DNA of 53,142 bases, from the NCBI RefSeq assembly GCF_000934755.1, contig NZ_JYNP01000045.1, positions 1 to 53,142 on the forward strand, in the 5' to 3' direction. Origin of the DNA: Desulfonatronovibrio magnus (GTDB taxonomy: Bacteria > Desulfobacterota > Desulfovibrionia > Desulfovibrionales > Desulfonatronovibrionaceae). Below the pieces are notes generated by a model that made no database searches, was not told the DNA's origin, and saw only the letters and a list, made by a program, of their open reading frames with translations. The translations under genes and the position numbers were made by a program. Positions 44,758 through 52,103 of the stretch are shown here, in pieces (positions within the stretch are counted from its first letter, which is position 1; each line of letters begins with the position of its first letter).

Positions 44758-45606
44758 ATGTCTTCTCTCAGTACAGAACCCAGAATCCATGTCCTCCTCT
44801 ATACCTTCAATAAAGCTGACGAACTCGGCCAAACCTTGGCCAGCCTCAGAAAAACAGATTATGACAACTACAAGGTTTTTCTGCTCAATAACGGCAGCAC
44901 AGATCACACCTCTAAAATATTAGATGCCCTGCCCCAAAAAATGTTTCCAGGCATGGAAATAATTAATCTGCCAGTAAATATTGGTGCGCCTGCGGCCCGA
45001 AACTGGCTTCTGGCTTTGCCTGAACATGAGACCTGCGAATACATTGCCTATTTTGATGATGACATCAGGGTGGAACCTGACTGGCTGAAAAAAATGCTTG
45101 CAGCTTTAAAAGAAAATCCCCAAGCCGGTGTTGTTGGTGCCAAAATCTTGAATATCGGCAAACCCAAAACCATTCAGCACTCAGGTGGAATTCTTACCAA
45201 ATCTGAAGACTGGATTGATAATGTTGCCATCTGGACAAGTGTTACAGATAATGGTCAATTTGATAATGTTTCAGAACGCGACTATCTCATGGGATGTGCC
45301 AACCTTTATCGGATTGACGCAATCAGGGATGTTGGGGATTTTGATCTCCAATTTTCCCCGACCCAGTTTGATGATGTTGATCATCATTTAAGAATGCGCC
45401 TCAAAGGCTGGAAAGTACTATTTCACGGCGGTGTAGAGGTTTTGCACACCCGCAAAAGCGGCGGCCCGCATAATCATAACCACATAGCCAACAGATATAA
45501 ATTGCAGAACAAGTATACAAAAAGAATGGCCGGGCAAATAATCAGCCAGGGGGCTGTGGTTGATTTTCTAAAAAAACATCCCTGGGCTAAAGAACAAAAT
45601 GGATAA
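44758..45606 (+). CDS. GT2 glycosyltransferase
   Basis: 282 residues: RIHVLLYTFNKADELGQTLA at the start, LNNGSTDHTSKIL, NIGAPAARNWLLA, the DDD site in IAYFDDDIRVEPDWL, and FDLQFSPTQFDDVDHHLRM near 210. It is closely related to the C-terminal part of the upstream gene but lacks the TPR-like extension. The stop overlaps the next gene by eight bases. Confidence 0.9.
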   Translation: MSSLSTEPRIHVLLYTFNKADELGQTLASLRKTDYDNYKVFLLNNGSTDHTSKILDALPQKMFPGMEIINLPVNIGAPAARNWLLALPEHETCEYIAYFDDDIRVEPDWLKKMLAALKENPQAGVVGAKILNIGKPKTIQHSGGILTKSEDWIDNVAIWTSVTDNGQFDNVSERDYLMGCANLYRIDAIRDVGDFDLQFSPTQFDDVDHHLRMRLKGWKVLFHGGVEVLHTRKSGGPHNHNHIANRYKLQNKYTKRMAGQIISQGAVVDFLKKHPWAKEQNG

Positions 45607-46942
45607 GCAAATACTCATAATAGGCGCTGGTCCCACCGGCCTTGGCTCCGGGTACAGGCTTCAGGAGCTTGGTTATAAAAACTGGCGGATAGTGGAAAAA
45701 AATTCTTATGCCGGAGGCCTGGCCGCAAGCTTTGTGGATGACCAGGGCTTTACCTGGGATGTGGGCGGTCACGTAATATTTTCTCATTACAAGCGTTTTG
45801 ACAAACTGGTGGATCAGGCTTTGGGCAGTGACTATCTTGAACACCTGCGTGAAAGCTGGATACGTATCCTGGATCGCTGGATTCCTTACCCTTTTCAAAA
45901 CAATATTCGGCATCTGCCCAAAGAAGCGGTTTTTGAGTGCCTTGAGGGGCTGTATGAAGCCAGCCAGGCCATGGATGGCTCCGCTGCAAATTTCAAAGAA
46001 TGGATACTGTCAATTTTTGGACAGGGAATTTCAGACTATTTTATGCTCCCATACAACAAAAAAGTCTGGGCTGCTCCTCTGGAAAAAATGTCCAAGGACT
46101 GGATTGCTGAGAGAGTGTCCATTGTTGATTTCAAGCGTGTCCTGGAGAACGTGATCCTGGAAAAGGACGATGTGAGCTGGGGGCCCAACAATAAGTTCAA
46201 ATTTCCATTAAACGGAGGAACTGGGGAAATTTTCCGCAATACTGCCATGCGTTTTGAGGATCATATTGATTATGATAAGTCCATTGAATGGATTGATGTT
46301 GAAAAAAAACAGACCCGGCTTTCAGACGGAAGTACCAGGAGCTATGATCTACTCATATCCACCATGCCTTTGGATGTCCTTGTTTCAAAGATCAGAAACA
46401 GACCGGAACAAGTTCAAAATGCTGCCGGCTTGCTTGTAGCCAATAAAGGACTGGTTGTGGGGGTAGGTTTTGAACGAAGTGATGCTTCAAAAAAATGCTG
46501 GATGTATTTTCCGGAAAAAAAGTCCCCCTGCTACCGGGTGACCTACTTTTCCAATTATTCATATAACAATGTTCCGGACATCAATAGTAATTTTTCCCTG
46601 ATGGGTGAAATATCCTATCCAAAAGACACTCATGTGGACAAAGAACTGGCAGTTGAACAGACCATCCAGGGCTTTATCAATACCGGATTGATAAGGCCTG
46701 AAGATAGAAACCTGATTAAGAGTGTCTATACCATTGATATCGAGCACAGCTATCCAGTTCCTACCTTAGAGCGGGACAAGGCTCTAAACGTTATCCAGCC
46801 ATGGCTTGAGAGCAAAGATATATATTCTCGGGGCAGATTCGGGGCCTGGAAATACGAAGTGGCCAACATGGACCATTCTGTTGTCCAGGGCATGGAAGTG
46901 GTGGACCGGCTGCTGATGGGGGAGGATGAAAAGATTTTATAG
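45599..46942 (+). CDS. FAD-dependent amine-oxidase/UGM-like oxidoreductase
   Basis: 447 residues. The FAD-binding motif IIGAGPTGLGSGYRL is at 7-21, followed by IVEKNSYAGGLAASF and the GG doublet in WDVGGHVIF. The PYPFQNNIRHLPKEAV block and the C-terminal FGAWKYEVANMDHSVVQG fit protoporphyrinogen-oxidase/amine-oxidase-type proteins often found in O-antigen clusters; a galactopyranose-mutase-like reaction is conceivable but unproven. Confidence 0.87.
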   Translation: MDKQILIIGAGPTGLGSGYRLQELGYKNWRIVEKNSYAGGLAASFVDDQGFTWDVGGHVIFSHYKRFDKLVDQALGSDYLEHLRESWIRILDRWIPYPFQNNIRHLPKEAVFECLEGLYEASQAMDGSAANFKEWILSIFGQGISDYFMLPYNKKVWAAPLEKMSKDWIAERVSIVDFKRVLENVILEKDDVSWGPNNKFKFPLNGGTGEIFRNTAMRFEDHIDYDKSIEWIDVEKKQTRLSDGSTRSYDLLISTMPLDVLVSKIRNRPEQVQNAAGLLVANKGLVVGVGFERSDASKKCWMYFPEKKSPCYRVTYFSNYSYNNVPDINSNFSLMGEISYPKDTHVDKELAVEQTIQGFINTGLIRPEDRNLIKSVYTIDIEHSYPVPTLERDKALNVIQPWLESKDIYSRGRFGAWKYEVANMDHSVVQGMEVVDRLLMGEDEKIL

Positions 46943-47111
46943 AAGAAATACGAGGATAAAACATAATGCCGGGATAATAAAGACAATTCTGGAATGCTGG
47001 GATGCTGGAATGCTGTTGAATGCATTTTTGATTCTGCATCTTTAGGGTCTTTACACTTATCGAGCAATGAAATATTTTGATACTTAAAAAGTAATTCACG
47101 TGGAGGAGCTG

Positions 47112-47336
47112 ATGCGTAGTACAATTACTGAACGAGGGCAGACAGTCGTGCCCGCTGAGATCAGGCGAAAGTTTCATCTCAAACCTTCTGACCGTCTTGA
47201 ATGGTTCGTTGGGCCTGATGGCATTCGCGTTGTGCCGGTTGTGGACGACCCGATTACCGCTTTTCGAGGCAAGGGGAAAGGCGGAGGAACCAAGCGACTT
47301 TTGGAGGAACGCGCCTATGACCGAGGTTTGGAGTGA
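47112..47336 (+). CDS. vapB: AbrB-type antitoxin (VapB-like), second module
   Basis: 74 residues from the ATG at 47112, preceded by GGAGGAG at a five-base spacing; 47100 is rejected as start for that reason. MRSTITERGQTVVPAEIRRK is the AbrB DNA-binding domain. The C-terminal GKGKGGGTKRLLEERAYDRG would contact the toxin. It overlaps the following gene by four bases (GTGA). Confidence 0.87.
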   Translation: MRSTITERGQTVVPAEIRRKFHLKPSDRLEWFVGPDGIRVVPVVDDPITAFRGKGKGGGTKRLLEERAYDRGLE

Positions 47337-47752
47337 AACGATATCTGCTTGATACATCGGCTCTTCTGACATTGCGCGATGACGAACCTGGAGCGCAGCG
47401 CGTGGCGGATATCTTGCGGATGGGACAGCATAAGCAGGCAAAGTGCTTTGGCTGCTTTATCACCTTGATGGAGATTCTCTGTCGTGTCTGGCGTGATGAG
47501 GGTGAGAGTCAGGGATGGCTGGCCTATGAGCAGTGCCTTGTCTTGCCTATGGAATGGATTCATGAGTCCCCTGATTTGCTTTGTAAAGCCGCTGAAATCA
47601 AAGCAACCAACTCTCTGTTTCTTGCCGATGCCTGGATAGCGGCCGGTGCCGTACTTCAAGGGGCTGTACTGGTGCACAAGGACCCCGAGTTTCAAGCCCT
47701 TAACGTGGGCCAGGAAATTCTTCCTCTGAAAGGGAAACCATCTTCCACATGA
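47333..47752 (+). CDS. vapC: PIN-domain ribonuclease toxin (VapC-like), second module
   Basis: 139 residues with a GTG start at 47333 inside the antitoxin stop (GTGA). The PIN acidic residues are in LLDTSALLTLRDDE, FITLMEILCRV and LFLADAWIAAGA, with VHKDPEF near the end. It appears intact. It is the first of four TA-like modules in the last 6 kb. Confidence 0.87.
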   Translation: MKRYLLDTSALLTLRDDEPGAQRVADILRMGQHKQAKCFGCFITLMEILCRVWRDEGESQGWLAYEQCLVLPMEWIHESPDLLCKAAEIKATNSLFLADAWIAAGAVLQGAVLVHKDPEFQALNVGQEILPLKGKPSST

Positions 47753-48165
47753 CAGAAATGCTGGAGTGCTGGCCCTAGTTGAATCCAGCCCCACATGAAC
47801 ACCCAAAGGATGTCCAGTTTAAGGGGGTAAGCTCCGCAGACGCTTACGCATCATTCAACGGGGATTGAAAGAAATTCTGGGATGCTGGGGATACAAAGAT
47901 AATACCGGGATGCTCGCCCCGGTGAAATCAGCTCCACTGGCCTTCGGCATTTCCCGGGGTAAAAATGCTGGGATGAGTAATCGTTCACCGTTCAGGGTTC
48001 AACGTTCAAGGTTGGGAGACAGGAAGAAGATAGAAGAAGTGCTGGGACGAGTATACGTTCACCGTTCAGGGTTCATGGTTCAAGGTTGGGAGACAGGAAG
48101 AAGAAATAAGAAATGCTGGGCAGAGGATTTGGACCGCAGATAAGAAGGAGAAGAAAAGAATTATT
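47753..48165. other. Repeat-only intergenic region after vapC
   Basis: Gene-free. It holds GTTGAATCC ... ATTCAACGGGG outer arms (47777-47863), a CCCCGGTGAAAT ... ATTTCCCGGGG stem (47918-47959) and the 49-base direct repeat at 47982-48104. GGGATGCTGG words recur several times. Confidence 0.6.
47982..48104. repeat. Direct repeat of a 49-base block
   Basis: CGTTCACCGTTCAGGGTTCA ... GGTTGGGAGACAGGAAGAAG occurs at 47982-48030 and 48056-48104 with two or three differences. The word GTTCA itself is repeated inside. It has no gene and no obvious palindrome. Confidence 0.8.
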
Positions 48166-48344
48166 GGCCACGGACAAGAAAGGCAGACAATAAAGACAGA
48201 CTGAAGAGAAAATCATTTCCTGTGAAGGACTTCTTCACAGAAAAACTTCCCTCGCCAAAGGCGATGACAATTTTTTCTACCGGCAAGTCGCCGGGTGAAA
48301 AATGTTTTAGTCTGTATTTAACGTCTGACTTTTCGTCTGTGGCT
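48166..48344. repeat. GGCCACRGAC structured repeat, unit A
   Basis: Left arm GGCCACGGACAAGAAAGGCA, right arm GTCTGACTTTTCGTCTGTGG. Inner hairpins are TTTCCTGTGAAG-gactt-CTTCACAG, TCGCC-aaa-GGCGA and ACCGGC-aagtc-GCCGGG. The order arm-hairpin-hairpin-hairpin-arm recurs in all complete units. Confidence 0.88.
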
Positions 48345-48409
48345 GAAATAAGAAAAGAACTGTTGGCCTTGGACCGGAAAGACAGGCAGAAAAGAAAGGA
48401 AAGATTAAT

Positions 48410-48535
48410 GGCCACGGACAGGAAAGGCAGACAATAAAGACAGACTGAAGAGAAAATCATTTCCTGTGAAGGACTTCTTCACAGGAAAACTTACCTCGCC
48501 AAAGGCATGACAACCTTTTCTCTCAGCATCTTGCT
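48410..48535. repeat. GGCCACRGAC structured repeat, unit B, right arm missing
   Basis: Left arm, hairpin TTTCCTGTGAAG/CTTCACAGGAAA and a third hairpin decayed to CTCAGCATCTTGCTG. The right arm is absent, and the hicA remnant follows. Confidence 0.8.
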
Positions 48536-48613
48536 GCATAAATTTGAAATTATCTCATTCCTTGTTCTTGCCAGCTTTTTTGATTTTCATTAAAAAGGTA
48601 TTGTAAAAGATTC

Positions 48614-48865
48614 ATGCAGAAAAAGAAACTTCTAAAAAAAATTATCAATGGATCCAGAAATGTAAAGTTTTCTGATATGGTGAACTTGGTGAAAGGGTTC
48701 GGATTTTGTTTATGAAGAACTGAAGGAAGCCACCACATTTTTGTGCATCCGAACATACCTGAACAGATTAATCTCCAGGAAGTAAAAGGAGAAGCCAAAC
48801 CATATCAAGTAAGACAATTTGTCAAACTTATTGAAAAACATAACCTGCATTTGGAGAAAGAATAA
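48614..48865 (+). pseudogene. hicA: hicA toxin with an in-frame TGA
   Basis: Read through, the frame gives 83 residues of a HicA-type toxin: KKKLLKKIINGSRNVKFSD, then GSHHIFVHPNIPEQINLQEV with the conserved GSHH catalytic histidine, and VRQFVKLIEKHNL. One codon at 48713-48715 is TGA, in the position where relatives have serine (TCA to TGA by one change), so the toxin is truncated after 33 residues. The stop at 48863 overlaps the hicB start as TAATG, and the antitoxin gene is intact. Confidence 0.82.
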
Positions 48866-49083
48866 TGTCTGATTATCATGTTAATATTTTCTATTCACAA
48901 GAAGATCAGGGATATATAGCTGATATTCCTGATCTCGAATCGTGTTCAGCGTTCGGGGAAACGCCTGAAAGTGCACTGAGAGAGGCTCTTATAGCGAAAA
49001 AACTATGGATAGAATCTGCAAAAATTCAAGGAAAACCAATACCTTCTCCCATGTATCGTCCAGCCATCTACCAAGTTGCATAA
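48865..49083 (+). CDS. hicB: HicB antitoxin
   Basis: 72 residues with the HicB beta-alpha fold: VNIFYSQEDQGYIADIPDLE, then AFGETPESALREALIAKKLWIE, and a C-terminal PIPSPMYRP tail. It lacks an added DNA-binding domain, which some HicB proteins have. It follows the broken hicA gene directly. Confidence 0.87.
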   Translation: MSDYHVNIFYSQEDQGYIADIPDLESCSAFGETPESALREALIAKKLWIESAKIQGKPIPSPMYRPAIYQVA

Positions 49084-49188
49084 AAGGGATGATGACTGCA
49101 GGTGATCATTTTTTAAGAAGAAAGAAGATTTAATGGCCACGGACGGGGGAGGCAGACGGTTTTGGGCCAGGAAGAGGAAGAGTTTATT

Positions 49189-49367
49189 GGCCACAGACAA
49201 GAAAGGCAGACGTCAAAGGCAGACGTAAGAGAAAATCATTTCCTGTGGAGGACTTCTCCACAGGAAAACTTGCCTCGCCAAAGGCGATGACAATTTTTTC
49301 TACCGGCAAGTTGCCGGGTGAAAAGTGTTTTAGTCTGTATTAAACGTCTGTCTTATCGTCTGTGGCT
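49189..49367. repeat. GGCCACRGAC structured repeat, unit C
   Basis: A complete unit. Hairpin 1 is TTTCCTGTGGAG-gactt-CTCCACAGGAAA, with two changed bases on each side of the stem relative to unit A that keep pairing. Hairpin 3 is CCGGCAA-g-TTGCCGG. A stray left arm lies just before it at 49135-49160. Confidence 0.88.
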
Positions 49368-49387
49368 AAAATAAGAAAAGTATTATT

Positions 49388-49619
49388 GGCCACGGACAAG
49401 AAAGGTTCACCCAGTTAAATCCAGCGTAGCTGGAACGCGAAGCGTTATTTAACCGGGCAGGGACTATAAAGGCAGACAAAAGAACTATCATTTTCTGTGA
49501 AGGACTTCTCCACAGAAAAACTTCCCTCGCCAAAGGCGATGACAATTTTTTCTACCGGCAAGTCGCCGGGTGAAAAATGTTTTAGTCTGTATTAAACGTC
49601 TGTCTTATCGTCTGTGGCT
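49388..49619. repeat. GGCCACRGAC structured repeat, unit D, with a nested element in the left arm
   Basis: The left arm begins GGCCACGGACAAGAAAGG and is then split by about 55 bases (49405-49460) before GGCAGAC resumes. The insert is the cloverleaf at 49410-49457. Hairpins 1-3 and the right arm are present as in unit A. Confidence 0.85.
49410..49457. repeat. Nested cloverleaf element (GTTAAAT family)
   Basis: Outer stem CCCAGTTAAAT / ATTTAACCGGG with one mismatch. Inside are two perfect hairpins with three-base loops: CCAGC-gta-GCTGG (49421-49433) and AACGC-gaa-GCGTT (49434-49446). It is 48 bases long and every base but the loops is in a stem. Confidence 0.85.
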
Positions 49620-49639
49620 GAAATAAGAAAAGTATTATT

Positions 49640-49817
49640 GGCCACGGACAGGAAAGGCAGACGGGAAAGGCAGACGTAAGAGAAAATCATTTCCTGTGGA
49701 GGACTTCTCCACAGGAAAACTTGCCTCGCCAAAGGCGATGACAATTTTTCTACCGGCAAGTTGCCGGGTGAAAAATGTTTTAGTCTGTATTAAACGTCTG
49801 TCTTATCGTCTGTGGCT
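49640..49817. repeat. GGCCACRGAC structured repeat, unit E
   Basis: A complete unit, nearly identical to unit C including the covarying hairpins. The next left arm begins at 49838 and runs straight into a nested element. Confidence 0.88.
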
Positions 49818-49844
49818 AAAATATGAAAAGAATTTATGGCCACC

Positions 49845-49992
49845 CCGATGAAACCCAGTGAAATTCGCTCCGCTGAGACTTCGTCCCCCAATGAAATCCA
49901 GCACAGCTGGACTGCCACGGGCAGTATTTCATGGGGTAAATATTTCACAAGGCAAGCAACGCGAAGCGTTCCTGCGAAGCAGGGTTTCATCG
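49845..49992. repeat. Nested multi-hairpin element (GATGAAACC family)
   Basis: Outer stem CGATGAAACCC / GGGTTTCATCG, inner stem CCCAATGAAAT / ATTTCATGGGG, and small hairpins CCAGC-aca-GCTGG, CTGCC-acg-GGCAG, AACGC-gaa-GCGTT and CCTGC-gaa-GCAGG. It begins right after a GGCCAC arm, as does the partial element at 52793. Confidence 0.82.
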
Positions 49993-50128
49993 ATGCTGGA
50001 AATGAGAGGCAAGTTTAATTTTCAGGAAAAACTGAAGGATACCTCTCAACCTTTTGTAATATTGTAAAAAATCATACTATTGATGTAGAACCCTTTCATT
50101 TTTTGTCTTGATATGAGAAAAAGACCTA

Positions 50129-50452
50129 ATGCACGTTGAAAAACGAAAAATTCTTGATTACCTGCTCAACAAGGAAAAAAGTCGAGGAAAAGCTGCTTTC
50201 TTTATGACTATGGGCTTTAAAGCTTCACATTGGGAGGTATTGGCGCAAGCCCTTAAAAATCAAGCCGTTATAGGGACAGTATCCAGCATTGTTGAATCGC
50301 CATACGGAATCCGCTATACTGTTGATGGTCCCATCGAAACTCCAAATAAACGCTCACCAATGCCCAGTATAAGAACAGTATGGATCAGAGAATCTGCTAC
50401 TGAAGAATGGAGACTTGTTACCGCTTATCCTCTAAAAGGAGATACACCATGA
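50129..50452 (+). CDS. DUF6883-like protein, possible toxin-antitoxin component
   Basis: 107 residues with the pattern KILDYLLNKEKSRGKAAFF, WEVLAQALKNQAVIGTV, YGIRYTVDGPI and RTVWIRESATEEWRLVTAYP that I associate with DUF6883. Function unknown. It overlaps the next gene as ATGA; DUF6883 and DUF4926 genes are found paired in other bacteria, so a TA-like or regulatory role is possible. Confidence 0.7.
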   Translation: MHVEKRKILDYLLNKEKSRGKAAFFMTMGFKASHWEVLAQALKNQAVIGTVSSIVESPYGIRYTVDGPIETPNKRSPMPSIRTVWIRESATEEWRLVTAYPLKGDTP

Positions 50453-50679
50453 TTAAAGAACATGAGAATGCTGTTTTGACAGTCGATTTACCTTCTACGG
50501 GCCTTGTGGCTGGAGATGTTGGTGTTGTGGTACATGTATACAAGCATGCAAAGGCCTATGAGGTCGAATTTATTGCACTTGACGGGAATACATTGTCAGT
50601 TGAGACCCTGGATGCTGACAAAATCCGACCTATCCGAGATCGCGAGATGCCACATGTCCGTGACATGGCTGCTGCCTGA
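50449..50679 (+). CDS. DUF4926-like protein
   Basis: 76 residues from the ATG at 50449 inside the upstream stop. The core, VLTVDLPSTGLVAGDVGVVV then YEVEFIALDGNTLSVETL and DKIRPI, matches DUF4926, a small beta-rich SH3-like protein. It is translationally coupled to the DUF6883-like gene. No reaction is known. Confidence 0.72.
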   Translation: MIKEHENAVLTVDLPSTGLVAGDVGVVVHVYKHAKAYEVEFIALDGNTLSVETLDADKIRPIRDREMPHVRDMAAA

Positions 50680-50714
50680 TAACCTGATGCTTTCATCTCT
50701 AAAAAATGCCAAAT

Positions 50715-50857
50715 AATGGCAACCTTTTCTCCCAGCATGTCGCTGGGAGAAAAATGCTTATGTCTGTCTTCAGTGTCTGACTTAATGTCTAGCGAAGTTC
50801 ACCCCGTGAAATGCCGCTTACGGCGCTGCGTAGCAGATTTTACTGGGGCGGGTGGCT
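50715..50857. repeat. GGCCACRGAC structured repeat, unit G (right half) with a nested element
   Basis: Hairpin 3 is CTCCCAGC-atgtc-GCTGGGAG, a covariant of CCGGC/GCCGG. The right arm is split: GTCT at 50787-50790, then a 61-base insert, then GTGGCT at 50852, where other units read GTCTGTGGCT. The insert carries CCCCGTGAAAT / ATTTTACTGGGG arms, CCG-ctta-CGG and CTGC-gta-GCAG hairpins. Confidence 0.82.
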
Positions 50858-50877
50858 AAAAAAAGAAAATATTTATT

Positions 50878-51039
50878 GGCCACAGACAGGAAAGACAGAC
50901 GAGTAGGACAGACTGAAGCAAATTTCCAGTGGGCGACGGAGTCCACTGGAAAGGTGTCCTGCTTAATGTTTTTCTATGAGGTTTGGGAGATGGAAAGTTT
51001 TTCGTCTACCTTTCATATCTGCCATTCTCGTCTGTGGTT
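50878..51039. repeat. GGCCACRGAC structured repeat, unit H, upstream of GxxExxY copy 3
   Basis: Left arm GGCCACAGACAGGAAAGACA, right arm CTCGTCTGTGGTT. Its hairpin 1 is TTTCCAGTGG (50923-50932) / CCACTGGAAA (50943-50952), which changes T:A in other units to A:T while still pairing. The right arm ends 17 bases before the next ATG. Confidence 0.85.
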
Positions 51040-51056
51040 AGAAAAAGAGGTTTTGC

Positions 51057-51419
51057 ATGGATGTCAATGAGCTGACATATGCCATTAACGGGGCGATATA
51101 TGAAGTGAACAAGGTGCTTGGAGCCGGATTTCTGGAGAAGGTCTATGAACAAGCCCTGATGGTTGAGCTTGAAAAGCGAGGGTTGAGGGCTGAGAACCAA
51201 GTTTCCATTACTGTGTGGTACAAAGACTTGGTGGTTGGCGAGTATTTTGCTGATATCGTGGTGGAAGACCAAGTCATTGTGGAGTTGAAGGTGGTAGGGG
51301 GGTTGAGTGGTGTACACGAGGCGCAGATGCTGAACTATCTAAAGGCGACCGGATTCAAGGTGGGACTGCTGGTAAACTTTGAATATCCCAAGGCTGTGAT
51401 CAAGCGCTACATGCTGTGA
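51057..51419 (+). CDS. GxxExxY family protein (copy 3)
   Basis: 120 residues with GAGFLEKVYEQALMVELEKR near residue 21, GEYFADIVVEDQVIVELKVV at about 63-82 and AQMLNYLKATGFKVGLLVNFEYP. The ADIV...VELK pair again matches the PD-(D/E)XK-like fold of the family. It starts 17 bases after unit H of the repeat, whose tail AAAAAGAGG is the likely ribosome site, and a further left arm begins 22 bases after its stop. Confidence 0.87.
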   Translation: MDVNELTYAINGAIYEVNKVLGAGFLEKVYEQALMVELEKRGLRAENQVSITVWYKDLVVGEYFADIVVEDQVIVELKVVGGLSGVHEAQMLNYLKATGFKVGLLVNFEYPKAVIKRYML

Positions 51420-51464
51420 TAAATGAATTGTTTGCCACAGACAGGAAAGGCAGGAAAAATTAAT

Positions 51465-51636
51465 GGCCACAGACAAGAAAGACAGACTTGAAAGGCAGAC
51501 GTAGGATATTTTCCTGTGGAGGACTTCTCCACAGGAAAGCTGTCCTCGCCAAAGGCGCGACAACCTTTTCTCCCAGCATGTCGCTGGAGAAAAATGTTTT
51601 AGTCTGTCTTAAACGTCTGACTTATCGTCTGTGGCT
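51465..51636. repeat. GGCCACRGAC structured repeat, unit I
   Basis: A complete unit with hairpin 1 TTTCCTGTGGAG/CTCCACAGGAAA and hairpin 3 CCAGC-atgtc-GCTGG. A truncated left arm at 51433-51456 precedes it. Confidence 0.87.
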
Positions 51637-51656
51637 AAAAAAAGAAAAGAATTTAT

Positions 51657-51826
51657 GGCCACAGACCTGAAAGACAGACTATAAAGGCAGAAGGGGGATA
51701 ATTTTCTGTGGAGGACTTCTCCACAGGTAAGCTTGCCTCGCATAGAGATGACATGTTTTTTTACCGGCAAGTTGCCGGGAAAAAATGTTTTAGTCTGTAT
51801 TTAACGTCTGTCTTATCGTATGTGGC
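51657..51826. repeat. GGCCACRGAC structured repeat, unit J
   Basis: A complete unit with hairpin 1 TTTTCTGTGGAG/CTCCACAGG, a weakened middle hairpin (CTCGCATAGAGATG) and hairpin 3 CCGGCAA-g-TTGCCGG. The right arm has one change (CGTATGTGGC). Confidence 0.86.
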
Positions 51827-51849
51827 AAAAAAAAGAAAGAAGATTCATT

Positions 51850-52021
51850 GGCCACAGACAGGAAAGACAGACTTGAAAGGCAGACGTAGGATATTTTCCT
51901 GTGGAGGACTTCTCCACAGGAAAGCTGTCCTTGCCAAAGGCGTGACAACCTTTTCTCCCAGCATGTCGCTGGGGAAAAATGCTTTAGTCTGTATTTAACG
52001 TCTGACTTATCGTCTGTGGCT
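51850..52021. repeat. GGCCACRGAC structured repeat, unit K
   Basis: A complete unit very close to unit I. The middle hairpin reads TTGCCAAAGGCGTG, so one arm base has drifted. It ends 83 bases before the next gene. Confidence 0.87.
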
Positions 52022-52103
52022 AAAAAAAAGAAAAGAATTAATGGCATTGAGCTGAGAAAAATACATCCCTGAATTTTTCAGGTTCATCCGGATGGAGGAA
52101 GGT

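Noticed and set aside
48713-48715. TGA in hicA as a selenocysteine codon
   Set aside because: There is no expected cysteine or selenocysteine at this place in HicA, and a serine-to-stop change explains it simply.
48166-52021. CRISPR or tandem satellite array
   Set aside because: Units are about 175 bases with internal hairpins, separated by genes, and vary by compensatory changes rather than carrying spacers.
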